64,000 nt of DNA from Iris pallida (GCA_029216955.1 JANAVB010009599.1:4442572-4506571); one strand, 5' to 3'; positions 42,480 through 56,214 are shown, counted from the stretch's first letter. The notes: generated from the sequence alone by a model not told the origin. Translations and numbers: made by a program.

Positions 42480-43740
42480 TAGGGGGCGTCTGGTATGCGG
42501 AATACTATATAGCCGAAAATTCTATATTCCCGAAAATCAAATTTCAAGTAGTTAAATTTTCTGGAAAATTACATTCCCATATTTGGTGCCTATATAATTA
42601 TTTTCGAAAAAAAAAGATAAAAAACAAAAAAATAAAAGAAAAACCTAAAAACAAAATAACGTCAAAAAGGAAAAAAAAAAAGAAGTAAAAAACGACAACG
42701 ATCAAAATAAGAAACGACAAAAACAAAAAAAAAAAAAAGCAAAAAGAACAAATAAAACGACCAAGAAAACCCAAAAAGGACCAAAAAAGTTCAAAAAAAA
42801 AGACCAAAACGACCAAAAAACGACAAACGCGACAATAAGCAAAAAAGTGATAAAAACAACAAAAAAAGATAAAGAAGACAAAAAAGTACAAAAATAAAAA
42901 ATGACCAAAAACGCCAAAAAGAAAAAAAAATCAAAAACGACAAAAACGACAAAAAAACTACTACAAAAAAGACCAAAAAAGACAAAAATTACAAAAAACA
43001 AAAATGATAAAATAAGATAATAAATTACCTAAAAGTGAAAAAAAGACAAAAAGAACAAAAAAATGACAAAAAATACTAAAAAGATGACATAAGGACAAAA
43101 AGCGACAAAAAAGAGACAAAATGACAAAAAAAACGACAAAAATGATAAAAATGACCAAAAAGCGGCAAAAGCGATAAAAATAACAAAAGATGAAAAAAGT
43201 CCAAAAAGGACAAAAATGACCCAAAAAAAGACAAAAAACTACTTTAAAAAGGACCAAAAAGGACAAAAAATGGCAAAAAGGACAAAAAATGATAAATAAA
43301 AGGATAAAAAATGACCAGAAAGCGGCAAAAACGATAAAAACGACAAAAAGTCCAAAAAGAAAAAATTGACAAAAATAACTAAAAAACGACAGAAAGGACA
43401 AAAAACCAAAAAAACGACAAAAATGACAAAAAATGACCTAAAAAGCGACAAGAAATGCTAAAAAACGACAAAAACGATAAAAAAAATGGGGGAAAAAAAT
43501 GATAAAAACGAAAATAACGTTAAAAAATGATCAAAGAAGAAGAAGAAAATTTAAGCTATTTTTTTTGTCCAGGCAAAAAAAAATATATCCACATATTTTT
43601 AGGGGATATGATTCCCATGTTTTATGGGTAAACTATTTACCCAGGTATTTCTAATTTTCGGAAATAAATTTTTTATAACCCAAATAAATATGGTAATAGA
43701 TTCTCACCCTAAAATTTTTCAGGAATAAAAAAATACCGCA
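42480..43740. mobile_element. Harbinger/Tourist-like element with satellite interior
   Basis: Left end tta/gggggcgtctggtatgcgg resembles Tourist-type (PIF/Harbinger) termini. Subterminal text (gaaaattacattcccatatt; ggatatgattcccatgtttt) occurs on both sides of a long A-rich core, and the right end is near ataccgcactaggg followed by tta. Terminal matching is imperfect, so the class is tentative. No transposase. Confidence 0.45.
42604..43555 (+). repeat. A-rich degenerate (GACAAAAA)-type satellite
   Basis: About 950 bp built almost only from short units such as gacaaaaa, gaccaaaa, gataaaaa and ccaaaaag in irregular order. On the minus strand this gives long Phe/Leu/Ser/Val-rich open frames (up to 146 aa) with no homology expected. 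No exact period is kept. Confidence 0.9.
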
Positions 43741-43880
43741 CTAGGGTTATATAGGTTTAGATTAGTTGTTTTTTCTTAAAGTTTTGTAGAGCTTATATAA
43801 AGGCTTTTTTGTAATAGCTATACATTCTTACTTTTCATTGAGAACTACTTTCTTATTTATGGTGATATCATAGCATGAGT

Positions 43881-44600
43881 TTCGACCCATTATCAATTCA
43901 GATTGCATACACTATTTTGATCAACGCCATTACCACCAAAACCATCCATCTCTTCATCATATCTTAGTATTGCTTAACACCACCATCGTTACCACCTCTA
44001 CCACTTCCAACCATGAAGTTTATCTTGTTAGTCCCGAGGTAGATCAAAGATGGATCACAAAGGCCAGAACACAGATTCACACAAGATGTTATAGTCTATT
44101 CTATGTTTGATCATGATGTTGTTGTTGAGATTCAGAGATACACACAAACTAAGTTCGTTCTCTGAAGTAACTCAACTCCAACGAAACACTTTATATTGAA
44201 CTCATTCTTCCTTTAAAAGGCAGTTGCAATTGAGATGTAATGTTTGCAATATATATAAAAGAAGAAAAAGATAGAATACAATTACTCTTGTTGAGGTGGT
44301 GAAAATCATCGTTGCTCAAAGTAAGATTCGCCCTCCAAACGATCCGTTCCAAGGAACCATCAAGTTCACAATAGAACTTCTGGAACACTCGCAGTCACCT
44401 CTACGCGCAACTCGAATGGACACATTCGATGTATTTTTCATGTGTTCTCAAAAGGGGGCATGAAGGGTCTATTTATAACGAAGGGTAGAAGCCCCATCCC
44501 TCATCCTAGCCTATGTGGGACTAAAATATCAACTCCCAAAAGAATGGAATTGAATATTAAATCCCGCATTTAGCGTATATACGCGCATTCTCCATAGCCT
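43881..44600. other. Unassigned DNA, LTR-like in part
   Basis: No gene recognised. Around 44440-44530 a stretch with tctatttataacg and gtgggactaaaat resembles the promoter/terminator part of an old LTR on the minus or plus strand. No partner found. Confidence 0.4.
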
Positions 44601-44601
44601 A

Positions 44602-45399
<798 letters not shown>

Positions 45400-46990
45400 C
45401 CAATGCCATAATCTCCTAGCTCCAAACATAAACTACTACAATGACTCCATCCTTGATGTGATAATTCATTACTCTATGTTGAAGTCGCACAGTCCTCTTT
45501 TTATCATTAAAGAGATCATTTGATGCCACTGTCACAGTCACTTGGTTGTCGCAGTAGATCAGTATTGCCGAAATATGTGCACCAACTAGAGGAAGATCAT
45601 ACATGAGCTTCCAGAGACATTCCACTTTATCTGCTATAGCTGCCAATACATAGAATTCAGACTCCATTGAGGAATGATAGAGTAATGTTTGCTTCTTCGA
45701 CTTCCATGATCTAGTAATTTTATACATAGAAAAGATGTATCCTCCTGTAGACCTTTTGCTCGCTTCTTTTGAGCACCAGTTTGCATCATTTGAAGTCTTT
45801 TATTACTACTAGATAACCATTGTAGTGTAGTGCATACTTTGAGTTATCTTGATATGTCTCATGACTCTCTTCACATCTTTCCATTGCTCAATTCTTGGCT
45901 TACTTGTGAATCGACTCAATATCTTCATGACGAAAGCTATATAAGGCCTAGTGGCACTTATAACATACGTTAAACTCCCAATGATGCTAAAGTATTCCAA
46001 ATGTCTATGCTTTCTCCTGGATTTGGCTTGAGCTTCTTGTTACACCTGTACGGAGAATCAATCTCTGAAAGATCCTGATATCCATAGCATGTGGGCATCT
46101 TCTTAATAAAGTAAGATTATGACAGTGGAAGCCTAGCTTCCGTTCGGATGATATTTATCCCCATGATAACATCAACATCCCCATATCCTTCATGCTGAAC
46201 TAGGACGAGAGGAACTTCTTTGTCACTTTGACGCATTCTAATTATCCGTACCCAAGGTTATCATATCATCCACATAGAGACAAACACTGACTCCTCTCCC
46301 CTCAGCAAACTTGGTTAAACACATTTGTCCATCTTGCTGACCCTACATCCGTTTTATCTAATGACTTTATTAAGCTTCTCATGCCACATCTTAGGAGCTT
46401 GCTTCATACCGTAGAGTGATTTTACCAACTTGCAGACTTTGTCTTCAAGACACTTGTTGATAAATCCTTCTAGTTGTTGCATCTCTTCAGTCGGATCTCC
46501 ATTCAGGAATGATGTCTTCACATCCATCTGATGAATCACTAGTTCGTGAATTATACTTATAGAAATATGTATTTTGATAGTTTTCATCCATGCAATTGGA
46601 ACATACATGTCGAAGTAATCGATCCCCTACGTACTGAGAAAATCCCTTGACAACAAGCCCTGTCTTGAATTTGTCAATAGTTCTGTCGACCTTCATCTTC
46701 TTATTGAAGATCCATTTACATTCAATGGATTTTGCTTCTTCCAAAATCCAAGTGTTGTTGGAGGTTATACAGTTAAATTCAACATTGATAGTCTCCTTCC
46801 AGAAGATAGCATCTCTGGCCTTATTGGCTCATCATAGGTAAGCGGATCTACTTTCACATTATAGGTGACAAAATCATCTCTGAAGTCCTTTATACCTCCT
46901 CACTCCTTTACCGACAGCTAAATGAGTTCTGGTTCAAACGTTCTCTTCAATGACAAACTTATCTTTGACTACATCTTCTTTGGAAACACA
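45400..46990 (-). pseudogene. Decayed copia pol fragment G (RT and RNase H)
   Basis: On the minus strand: SIECKWIFNKKMKVDRTIDK near 46720, HQMDVKTSFLNGD near 46520, CKLVKSLYGMKQAPKMW near 46410, then SLTYVISATRPYIAFV near 45960, and RNase H with SKKQTLLYHSSMESEFYVLA near 45670. The catalytic YVDD region near 46280 is damaged. No LTRs, integrase or gag found. It is much older than elements A-D and a different lineage, judged by the text. Confidence 0.88.
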
Positions 46991-47117
46991 TGTAACCCCT
47001 GTTCTCGATTTTCTGATTTTGAATAAAGTCTAATTAATTTTTCCTAGAATATTTTTTGTCAATATTTTTAGGGACAATTTGGTAATTTATTATTATTATT
47101 ATTTAGCATTCTTTATT

Positions 47118-47866
47118 GGAAAATTTTGAGTGGCACCCCACTTTTTTTACGCTTATTTAAGGTGCACCCCACAACATTACAATATTATATAACACCCTCC
47201 ACTTTTAACGAAAAACGTCTATTACTAACGGTCAACTCCTTTGACCCTTTATTTTGGACGAAAATACCCTCTCGTTATGCCCCTACCCAACCCTTGCGAC
47301 CCCCCTCTCCCATTGCTACCGCCGGCAGCCCTCCTCCCCGCCGGCAGCCAGCCTCCCCCCCTCCCTCCCCTCCCGCTCCGCCCCTCCCTCCCGCTCTGCC
47401 CCCTAGCCCCCACTGCTGCTGCTGCCGTCGCTGCCGCGCGATGCTGCCGCCGCCGCCGCGCGCTACTGCTAGGGGACGGAGCGGGAAGGGGGGGGGAGCG
47501 GGAGGGGGGGGGGCGGAGCGGGAGGGGGGGGGGAGGGGGGGCGGAGAGGGAGGGGGGGTGATGATGGTTGATGGTGGTGGTGATGATGATGATGGTGATG
47601 ATGTTGGTGATGGTGGTGGTGGTGATGGCTGGAGGGGTCCGGCGAGGTCGGGGAGGGGGGCCGAGCACGGCGGAGGACGGGCAGCCACGTGTGACGGAAA
47701 GGGAGGACACACAAAAGTAGACAAGGGTATTTTCGTCCAAAAAAAATTTGACAGTTCGTTTTAGACAGAATTCGTTAAAAGTGGAGGGTGTTATACAATA
47801 TTGTAATGTTGTGGGGTGCACCTTAAATAAGCGTAAAAAAAAGTGGGGTGTCACTCAAATTTTTCC
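47118..47866. mobile_element. Mutator-like element (MULE) with GC-rich interior
   Basis: 749 bp with a perfect 9-bp target duplication ttctttatt (47109-47117, 47867-47875), the Mutator hallmark. Terminal inverted repeats of about 145-150 bp (47118-47269 and 47724-47866) start ggaaaattttgagtggc and ggaaaaatttgagtgac. The core (47275-47720) is extremely GC-rich, C-rich on the left and G-rich on the right, with ccg and gatggtggt repeats. No transposase. Composition fits a captured (Pack-MULE-like) fragment, or an expanded simple repeat. Confidence 0.9.
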
Positions 47867-47875
47867 TTCTTTATT

Positions 47876-48330
47876 TAGAGGAATGGTGTAGTTGTAAATA
47901 TTAGTAAGAGGGGACAACCCTGTTAGTAATTATTTAGGAGTCCATGGCGGAATGCTTAACTACTAGGATTAGGTGAAAACATTCTAGAATCCCTTTAATA
48001 AGGGATTATTGCTAATTAATCCCAAGGAATATTCCTTGAAACCTAACATATTCCTTGGAATAGTCTTTGGAACATCCTCTCCTAACCCATGTGCCTAAGA
48101 TTCTAGAATTTTCCTAATTATTCCTATAAATAGCCTAAGTAATCAGTAGATTAACATTCCAAATGTATCTAGCCGTGTCAGCGTATCCTTTCCCATTTTA
48201 TTAGCACTATAGCTATAATATTTACATTCTGAGTCCGACACGGACACGAACACTTATACACACGAACTCCAATTCCCACTTCCAAATACTGTGTCCTATT
48301 TCCCTGTGTCCACAAGCTATGATATAGACA
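47876..48330. repeat. LTR-like AT-rich stretch
   Basis: Contains repeated ccttgga/tccaagg and gaatattcc palindromic motifs and a tataaatag box (48125-48133), like an LTR promoter. Partner not found. Confidence 0.35.
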
Positions 48331-49190
48331 TCAAAACCCTAACCCTAATTCTGCTCATCCACCGCCTTTGTTCCTCACTGGAGACCGACGATCATCGTCA
48401 CCAACGTGTTCGGTGCTACATTCGTTAGAGTGTGCAGCCATGTTCAGCTAGGACACAGATCCACTTCGTCCGCGAGCCACACTAGCAGCACCACTATGCT
48501 CTGCTCCGGCGAGTATCCAGCCATGTTCCCTCTTCTCCACCCATGTTTCTCAACCACCACCTCTTCAGATCTGACCTCCTTGTCGGTTCTCCCCGTCGGA
48601 TCTAGAGATTGGCCACCAGTGCTTTGCCTCCCTTGTCAGTCGCAACCCCGACATGTCTCCTCTTCCACCGCCACTACCTTCCCAGATCCGGTAACCGCCG
48701 GTCGACCGACCTTCTTAGATGGCGTGCTTGACCATCTTCTGACTGCAGTGCCCTCCTTTCCACTGGATCCTGTCGCGATCGAACCACCACGGCTCCTCCT
48801 AATTTTGTGTCCCCACTGTTGGACTTTGAATCTCCACCGCCTTGCCGAAGCCGTGATCCCGATAGGTGGAGCCGCTCTCCTCCAGACCAGGACCATCGCG
48901 CCGGTCCTTCAGATGGATGACTCTAGAACTGTCACCGCCGGTATTATCGAACAGAGGCAAGCTTACTGCTCTGAACCCCTGACCGCCACCTCTCACCTCC
49001 CGCAGCCATCCCGTGCTTGAACCCGAATAGCTCCACCGTCGGTGAGACACTCGAATCTCCTCCACCTCTTCCTTTTTTCTTCCTTCCCCCTCTTTCTAGG
49101 CACTTCTTCATCTCTTACTTTTGTTTTCTCTCTTTCTGAGGAGAATGAGATTATAGGAAGAGCTATGGGCCGGGTAGGCCATGGGCCACA
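48331..49190 (+). other. GC-rich block with 204-aa open frame, probably not a gene
   Basis: A telo-box-like aaccctaaccctaat (48331-48345) is followed by an open frame at 48406-49020 and antisense frames over the same DNA. The protein text has no recognisable domain and Pro/Ser/Thr bias expected from GC-rich leader DNA of LTR elements. A real small gene cannot be excluded. Confidence 0.35.
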
Positions 49191-50240
49191 TGCCTATGAA
49201 AGAAAAAAAAAAAAAAAAAAAAAGAGTGAAAAGGATCTGTAGGCTGGGCTCTGGACCAGCAGCAGTAGGCTAAGTATGAGAAAAAAAAAAAAGTAAAGAA
49301 ATGGAGATTGGGCCAGGCTGGACTGAGCCTTTAGGTCGGGAATGGGCTGGGCTAGTAAGGAAATAGATAAGGAAAGCAGGGAAAAAGAAAAAGAGTATTT
49401 AAGTTTACAATTAGATATCAATTAGTTTTTAGATTTTTATTAATATTTAGTTAATAATTTCATTAATATTGATATTTTGATATTTTATTTAGTAATCTTA
49501 TTATTATTTTACTTAATATTTAGTTATATTTTATTTAGTTAATGTTCTATCTAAATAATTTAATTAATATTTTAATCAACCTTTTAGCAAATATGTTAGA
49601 CCTTTGTTAGTATTTTAGCTAATAAATATTGTAGCTACTAATATTTTATAATTATTTGGCTACTTAGTAGTAAGTTTAGATAAATATAAATAGTTAGTAA
49701 TAATTTTAGACTATTTGTAATTAGTAATTGTTGGAATAAGTTAGTTATTTCTATAATAATTTAAAACTATCCTATCCTATCCTATAGAGCCTAATTATAT
49801 TTTTAGTAACTTATTCTAGGTGGACATAGGGACATTCCCAACCATCGAGTAAAAAACAAGTACTTCTTTGACTTTGTTACATCTAATTCATGTGGTGTCA
49901 TGTTCATGTTGGACACGTTGTGTACACGATTTTATCATGTGCTTCTGCTACTCTTGTGCTCTGGTTCTGGTTCTTATCATGTTCTCTTGTTCTTGTACTT
50001 TGGAGAGAAAAAATACTTACAGATATGTGATCAAAACCAAGCCGCTAGCTAGGTCTTGTTGATATCCTAATCATACACTTATTCATATTCTTTGTCCAGT
50101 CGGTTACGTATTTAGTAAGTATTTCAGATCACGAGTCATGATGTTCTTGTTTTATCTTTAAGTAGATTATGCATTTCTGGTGATTCAGGTTATTCATGTT
50201 CATTGCACCTTTACTTATGCATATGTTGTACTTGTTACAT
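49191..50240. other. AT-rich DNA, nothing coding
   Basis: Poly-A runs at 49201-49223 and 49280-49292, then about 400 bp of taatattta-rich DNA (49400-49800). Nothing coding. It may be the body of an old plus-strand relative of LTRs I and J. Confidence 0.5.
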
Positions 50241-50640
50241 TGTTATAGATTATACTTTGCTCCTTCCTGACTGGATGATTGACATATTTGACCAGGGCAT
50301 AAGTTAACGTCGGATTGGACGACTACTCCTGAAAGATTCTAGAAGATCAAATACAAATTATCTTTGATGTAATATATATTTTGATATTAAAAATGTGTCT
50401 GAGTTATTTTTTTGAGGATATGCTTACCGGATTTGTCTCCGAAGATTGGACATGTATGATGTACTAAAAAAGATAGTAGACTGGTGATAGTGTTAGTGTA
50501 TGCTAGTTTTTTCGTTTATTAGTTCTATGATTGAGCTAAAATTGATTATCATGGTTAGTTGACGTTTATTGAGGTCTAGACAGTTCACTACCGCCTATTC
50601 TACGACGTAGGTTGGACGTGTCACGACCCGCATCCGGTAT
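50241..50640 (+). repeat. Fragment related to LTRs I/J, plus orientation
   Basis: 50249-50280 is the inverted counterpart of 60680-60711 with one mismatch in 32 bases, a segment conserved in the I LTRs as well (ccagtcaggagggagcaaag). So a member of the same LTR family lies here in opposite orientation. Confidence 0.6.
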
Positions 50641-50849
50641 AGAGGCATGAGTACGTGGGTACGTCCAGCCTACTGTCACGACCCGCTCCCGCTTTTCGGG
50701 ATACGAGTACGTAGCCAAGTCTAGCCTACGCCGCATCATCGGCGATAGTACACTGTCTAGGTCTTGATATCAATCTCAAATACAACAAACTCACATCTAT
50801 TTGCTCATTCACAACAATTATTTTATTTACAATTCCAATAATACAAAAC
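50620..50849 (-). repeat. Start of old LTR J, with a duplicated end
   Basis: tgtcacgacccgc occurs at 50620 and again at 50674, each followed by a related gagtacgt and cctac pattern, giving two tandem LTR-end-like units of about 54-60 bp. The second continues to the target duplication of element I at 50850 and resumes at 60559, so element I lies inside this LTR. Confidence 0.7.
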
Positions 50850-50854
50850 ATGCT

Positions 50855-53829
50855 TGTCACGACCCGATCCCAATTTAATGGGTCGAACCGGACCATGTCC
50901 AGCCTACACCGTGGTGAGACGGCGGCAGTAAGCTGTTCCATTGCAGGTAATCACAACAACACAAATACATTTGTCACAACTGTTCTATTCGGAATTTGAA
51001 ACTTTATTTAATAAATATTCAGAAATACAACTGGAAAGGAAATGCAGAAATAAACTACAAACTCCAAATAAAGAAAAAATGCAGAAAGAGAAACTATCTA
51101 AGCATCAGGCTCAGCAGTCCCAGGATCAGCGTCCTCCAGAGACGGCTCCGGTACCGTCGCAGGGTAGAGGACCGGGTCATAGTAGCTATTATAGTATAGC
51201 TCGTCATCCTCAGTGTTACCTAAAATGTTGTCTCCAGTCAGGAGGGAGCAAAGTACAATTCATGCTAATTAAACAGTTAAATAAGAAATAGAATCATGCA
51301 GTTCTAAACAGTTTTAAAACATGTTTGTTACAGTAGAAAACAGTGATTTGAATAGGTAATGACATATGACCGGCTTGGGTTTGTTACAGTAATGGATAAG
51401 GGGGTTTTGTTACAGTATGGTCATAATCATTACGCTATTCTCCAGTCCCCAATAGTTACAGTAGTTACAGTACAGTACTCTCGGTGAGAGTTTCGTGTTT
51501 GAGACGTGGTTTAGACATGCAGTAAAACGATTAAGTAAATAACTGTAAACTAACACAAACTATACTTGCCTTGTATTAGATTGACTGGAAAGACAGGTTG
51601 ATACCGAGGAGGAACGTCAGGTACGACTTCGAGTTCCTACAGTTGAGAACTCGACTTAGATTCCTGAATAACCAGACTAAGTGTGCTAGTTGAAATCTCT
51701 AGTAGTCATGTCCTAGTCAGGTTTTAAGTTGTATTAATCTACAGCTAACGTTTACGTCGTAACTACGTGCGTTCGATTAAGCCGATTAACTGGATTATTT
51801 GGAAATAACACGATAATCAATTAACTTTGAAAAACTTTGTGTTTTCGTAATATATTTATAAAAATACAGTTTCTTTTAGTGATAAATCGTGAACTAGTTA
51901 TTTACTAATATTTTATCCATTTTAATTAATTCTTAATTAATCAGTAAATTACGCTCTAACTACGATTATGCGTCTAATCACAAACCACCCAAATTCACAT
52001 CCACCAGAAAATAAAATAAAAACTACGGTACACAATACAAGGGCACAGCTAATTATCCTAGGGTGGGCTTATGTCCTGTACAATTTTCTTTTACATCAAA
52101 ATAAGAGAAAAATAACTTAATTAATAAATAAAGAGCAGTAATTAAATAACTATAATAAATAGCTTAAATATTAATTAAAATAATTAAAAAGAAAGCTAAG
52201 AGTCTCAGACTCGGTCCATTCCTCAAAATTCGGCTAATACCACAACGTCCGGTCGGACCGGTGCGTTTGCATTTCGCCGGGGCCCACAGACCGGTACGGT
52301 CGTCGTCCGAAAAATCAGTTTAAAATTCATTTCCGAAAACCAATTTTGAAATCAATTAAATATAGTTTTGTAAAAATTTGGGCAGCATTTCCTCTATTTC
52401 GGGACAACCCAAAACTGGAAAATGCGCCACAGAAACCTGCAATTATTCCAACCCAATAATAATCCCGCAAATATATCCACCAAAATATTTTCCAAGCCAC
52501 CAGAAATAATTCCCAAACAACCGAACTTCCCGAAATACCCGGGAATCCCACAATCAAACCAAACCACACAAACCCAGCAGATAATAATCACAGAAATATG
52601 CTACCGCAGCTAACCGAATAAAATACGCAGCTAACCGGATTTCCCAAAGGAAAACCGGGGACCGATTCTCATCATGGACTCTACGGGAGGGACGAACTAC
52701 TGTGATTACCAAGAAATTACCAAATTCCGTTGGCAGGGAGCCGCGGGAAAAACTTGGGGAAAAAATCGAAACGAAGTTCGGACAGCAGGTCGCAGATCTG
52801 GACAGCAAAACTTCCTTGCGAATCCGGGCAGCAAATGCTCCACGAAGCACGGGACAGTGGGGTGAACCCCACAGAATGCTGCCGAGATGGCGCTGGCACG
52901 GGCGGCGGAAAAACTCGCCGGGGAAAGGGTCTGCCGCGGGGAGAAGTGCGGCCGAGGGGGAAAAGCCGGTCGGCTGCGCTAGGGCACGCCTCGCTGGAAG
53001 GGAAAGGGGGGCGCGGACGGACGCGGCTCGGCAGAACCGCGCGCGCGGGGAGGAGCTTCGCCGGGAAGAGTCGGCCGCGGGGCTCGGGGAGCAGGCGGCT
53101 GGACGGCGCCGGTCTGGCGGTCGGCAGCGGGGGTCGTGCGGGACGAACGCGGCTCGGCAGAACCGCGCGGATGGCCGCGGGAGGACGGCGCGCTCGCGGG
53201 GAGGTCGCGCGGAGGCGCGGCTGCGGGGATCGCCGAACGTCGGCGAGGGAGGCCGATGGGGAACGCCGCACGGGGAAGCTCCGCCGGGAGAGGGGGTCGA
53301 GCTCGGGTTAGGGCTTTCTCCTGGAATGGAGAAGAGAGGGAGAGTGAGGGATGTGAGAATAGAGAGAAAGAGAGAGTTTGAGAGTTTTGTGGGTGAGGAG
53401 ACAGTTCTCTGTGAGTGATGGGAGAATGGGGAGTTGATCCAGAACGTGGGGGAGAGGGATGTTTAAGGAGTGGGTGGTTGAGTGTAATGGGGGAAGTTGT
53501 TTACCAAGTCTCAAATGAGAAACGCTGGTCCTTCGGGACCAGCTCAAAACCGAGTAAATTTTTTTTTTTTTAAAAAGGTATGAACCAAGTCAAAATATCC
53601 AGGTTTGGAAAGAGATAGGAAAAATGGGCCCGGGCCTGGGTCTGGGCTCGGACTCGGGTCTGGGTCCAAAATCCAAAAATCCATGTTTATTATATTTTTT
53701 TCCAAAATTCTTTTCACCCAAAATAAATAATAATTATAATAATAATAATAATAATAATTTGGAAACGTTTAATTTAACAATACGAAAATTCTAATTAAAT
53801 AATCTAACTACAGAAAATCGGGTTTCACA
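50855..53829 (-). repeat. Element I 3' LTR
   Basis: Plus-strand TGTCACGA to TTTCACA. Holds a GC-rich block (about 52860-53300), a T run near 53559 and a TAA repeat (53718-53757). A purine tract (minus strand, 53830-53844, ctaaggagggaagat) abuts it and fixes the orientation. Confidence 0.95.
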
Positions 53830-54134
53830 ATCTTCCCTCCTTAGAAAATTTCGTCCTCGAAATTAAAGGCAGGGTAGGAGATTCAAACAGGTACGGGTAC
53901 TACGCCCGTAACTCAGGTCCAACAATAAGAATTTCCAAGGCAGTCGTGGATGAGACGGTTTAGGGACAAGTTTCATTTATGATATCATCCATGTAGAAAA
54001 ATACAAAAGCGAACCAAAGTACACGAGGTTGATCAGACCATCATGCACCGGTCCTGATTAGACAATATATTAGTGGGTGCACCCAATAAAATATCGTCAT
54101 GATCAAGCTTGATTTAAAAAGATAGCTTGCAAAA

Positions 54135-54362
54135 CTAGGCTAACTTAGCAGCATTAGTCAAATTTAGAACAGAAAAATGAAAGGATAAGGAATAGGAGTT
54201 TAAGTGATGGCTCAAATTCTGATTCTCATCTCTGACTAGGCTTGCAACTGGTTTCTCTGGCACTGAAAGGTTGAGTCCAATCTTCAGCTCTGAATTATCC
54301 AAAATGTGACTCGGATCCGAAATGTAACGTCTGAGCTGTGACGTAGGAGACGTTGCATACAC
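54135..54362 (-). pseudogene. Element I integrase C-terminal remnant
   Basis: Contains SQLRRYISDPSHILD, a phrase characteristic of the gypsy chromovirus integrase end, followed by LSVPEKPVASLV. The rest of integrase (54380-55250) is only faintly visible because of stops. Confidence 0.7.
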
Positions 54363-55396
54363 TCAGGATTAGCTGGTAGAGCTAACTGGTACGCTACTTC
54401 CAACGCGTCTTAAACTTCAAATGGCCTGATGTTCCTGGCCTCAATTTCCATCTCCGTCGAAACTGATTGTTCCTCTGGTAGGAGAAACTTCACCAAATGC
54501 AATTTGGTCTTCCCAAGACCTACCAAATTCCAAGACGCAAAATCTCAATACATCTTCAAGCGTCTGGATTGACCTCTCTGATTGCTCGTCCCGCGGTACT
54601 CCATGAATCCGGTAGATGTGCTTCCCGTATAATGCTGCCCACTTCTTAGTGGATAAACCAACTTTGAAAGAAACTAAAGTGTGCTGACTTAGTCAGTCGG
54701 TTTATAATAATCCAATTGGTGCCCTTCCCTCCTTGGGAACAAGGCAATCCTTACTCAAAGTTCATTGTTATATGTTTCTACTTCCACTCCGAATTGTCCA
54801 GCGGCTCCAACAAACTTGTTGTTCTCTTGCTAAATTCCTCATGTTGACAAATTCACATCTAATCCCATACCTGAAATTGTCCTTCTTATTCCATAACACC
54901 AATCAATGGAGGCATATTCCGATACATCTTATTATCTCCTGAATATAAGGAATACTATGACTGGTGCATTTCTTTCATCAACTCGTTCCTCCGTTTGTCA
55001 GCTAATACGTAAAGTCTCGTACCATTCTTCAGAGTTAGAACCCTCAAGTGTTCCTGCCAACATTTGATCTCTAAGCCTGCAAAGTGCCTCGTCTTGAAAC
55101 TGAGTCTCCTTGACTTTGTCCATCAGACTCGAGCTCATTTGCAACTTCATCACCCTGAATCAGCATCCAGCTTCTTCCTTCCATTTCCAGGCAGCATAAT
55201 CTCCAGTCCAAACTTCTCGATGTCTTCTAGCAGGTGCTAGTCCTTGGTTAAGAACTTCGCCATCAGTATCGACTAAGTGCATCAGCGACCACATTAGCCT
55301 TACCTGAATGGTACTGCAGGTTGATGTCGAAATCCTTCATCTGCTTCAGCCATCTTCTTAGTCTAACATTCAGCCCTTTCTGAGTGAAGACATATT

Positions 55397-55690
55397 TCAG
55401 ACTTTTGTAGTCCGTATATATTTCACTCCCTTTCCATAAAAATCATGCTTCCATAGCTTCAAAGTAAAGATAATTGCAGCAAATTTCAAATTAGGCGTGG
55501 GATGATTCTTCTCATGAGTCTGTAGTTGCCTACACGTGTAAGCAATTACTTTTCCATGTTGTTGAAGAACGCAACCCAGTCCTCTTCCAGAGGCATTACT
55601 GTAAATTGAGAACCTACCGGTTCCTGCGGGTAGCGCAAGGATTGGTGTAGTGGTAAGTCTCTTCTTCAGCTCCTCAATGCCGTCTGGCAA
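55397..55690 (-). pseudogene. Element I RNase H remnant
   Basis: Gypsy RNase H: LTTTPILALPAGTGRFSIYS, GLGCVLQQHGKVIAY and RQLQTHEKNHPTPNLKFAAI are recognisable. The catalytic Asp of the first strand (usually D-A-S) is replaced by N-A-S. Confidence 0.85.
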
Positions 55691-56214
55691 ACTTTTCGTT
55701 CAGATGAACTCTTCATTCTTCCAGGTGAGCTTCGTCATTGGCTCAGCAATCTTGGCGAAATCCTTCACGAACTTCTGATAGTAGCCGGCCAAGTTCAAGA
55801 ACCTTCCGAATTGAACTTGGGGTATATTACTCTTCAACAACAGCTATCTTCCATCGAAATTTCTTCTCCTGACAACATGGCCAAAAGTCTACCTTGTCAA
55901 CAATCCACGTCCAGATAACTTACCATAAACTTCTTTTTTCTCAAAGTTTCCAAAATTTTCTCAGGTGTTCCTTATGCTCTTCTTCAGTCTTCAAGTATAT
56001 CAGAATATTTATCTATGGAGAAGATAAACTGATTCAAATACTCCTGAAAATCTCTGTTCATGAGATTCATGAACATAGCAGTAGTATTTGTCAGTCTAAC
56101 GTCCTGACCAGAGAAAACTACCCATACTTGGTGTTTAAACGTCGTCTTGGAAATGTCCTCTTTCCTGATTTTGATTTGCTGGTAGTCAAATCTTAAATCA
56201 GACTTCGAAACACC

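Noticed and set aside
42598..43451. Phe-rich membrane-protein-like frames on the minus strand
   Set aside because: They are the complement of an A-rich satellite. Hydrophobicity comes from TTT codons only.
47249..47854. Open frames in the MULE (Pro- and His-rich)
   Set aside because: Simple-sequence translation across the inverted repeats. No domain and antisense frames of equal length.
48331..48345. Interstitial telomere
   Set aside because: Only two CCCTAA units, better described as a telo-box-like motif.
52702..53418. Long overlapping open frames (up to 238 aa) in the GC-rich part of LTR I, both strands
   Set aside because: GC-rich DNA lacks stop codons by chance. A one-base difference in a G run between the two LTR copies shifts the frames, so they are not conserved.
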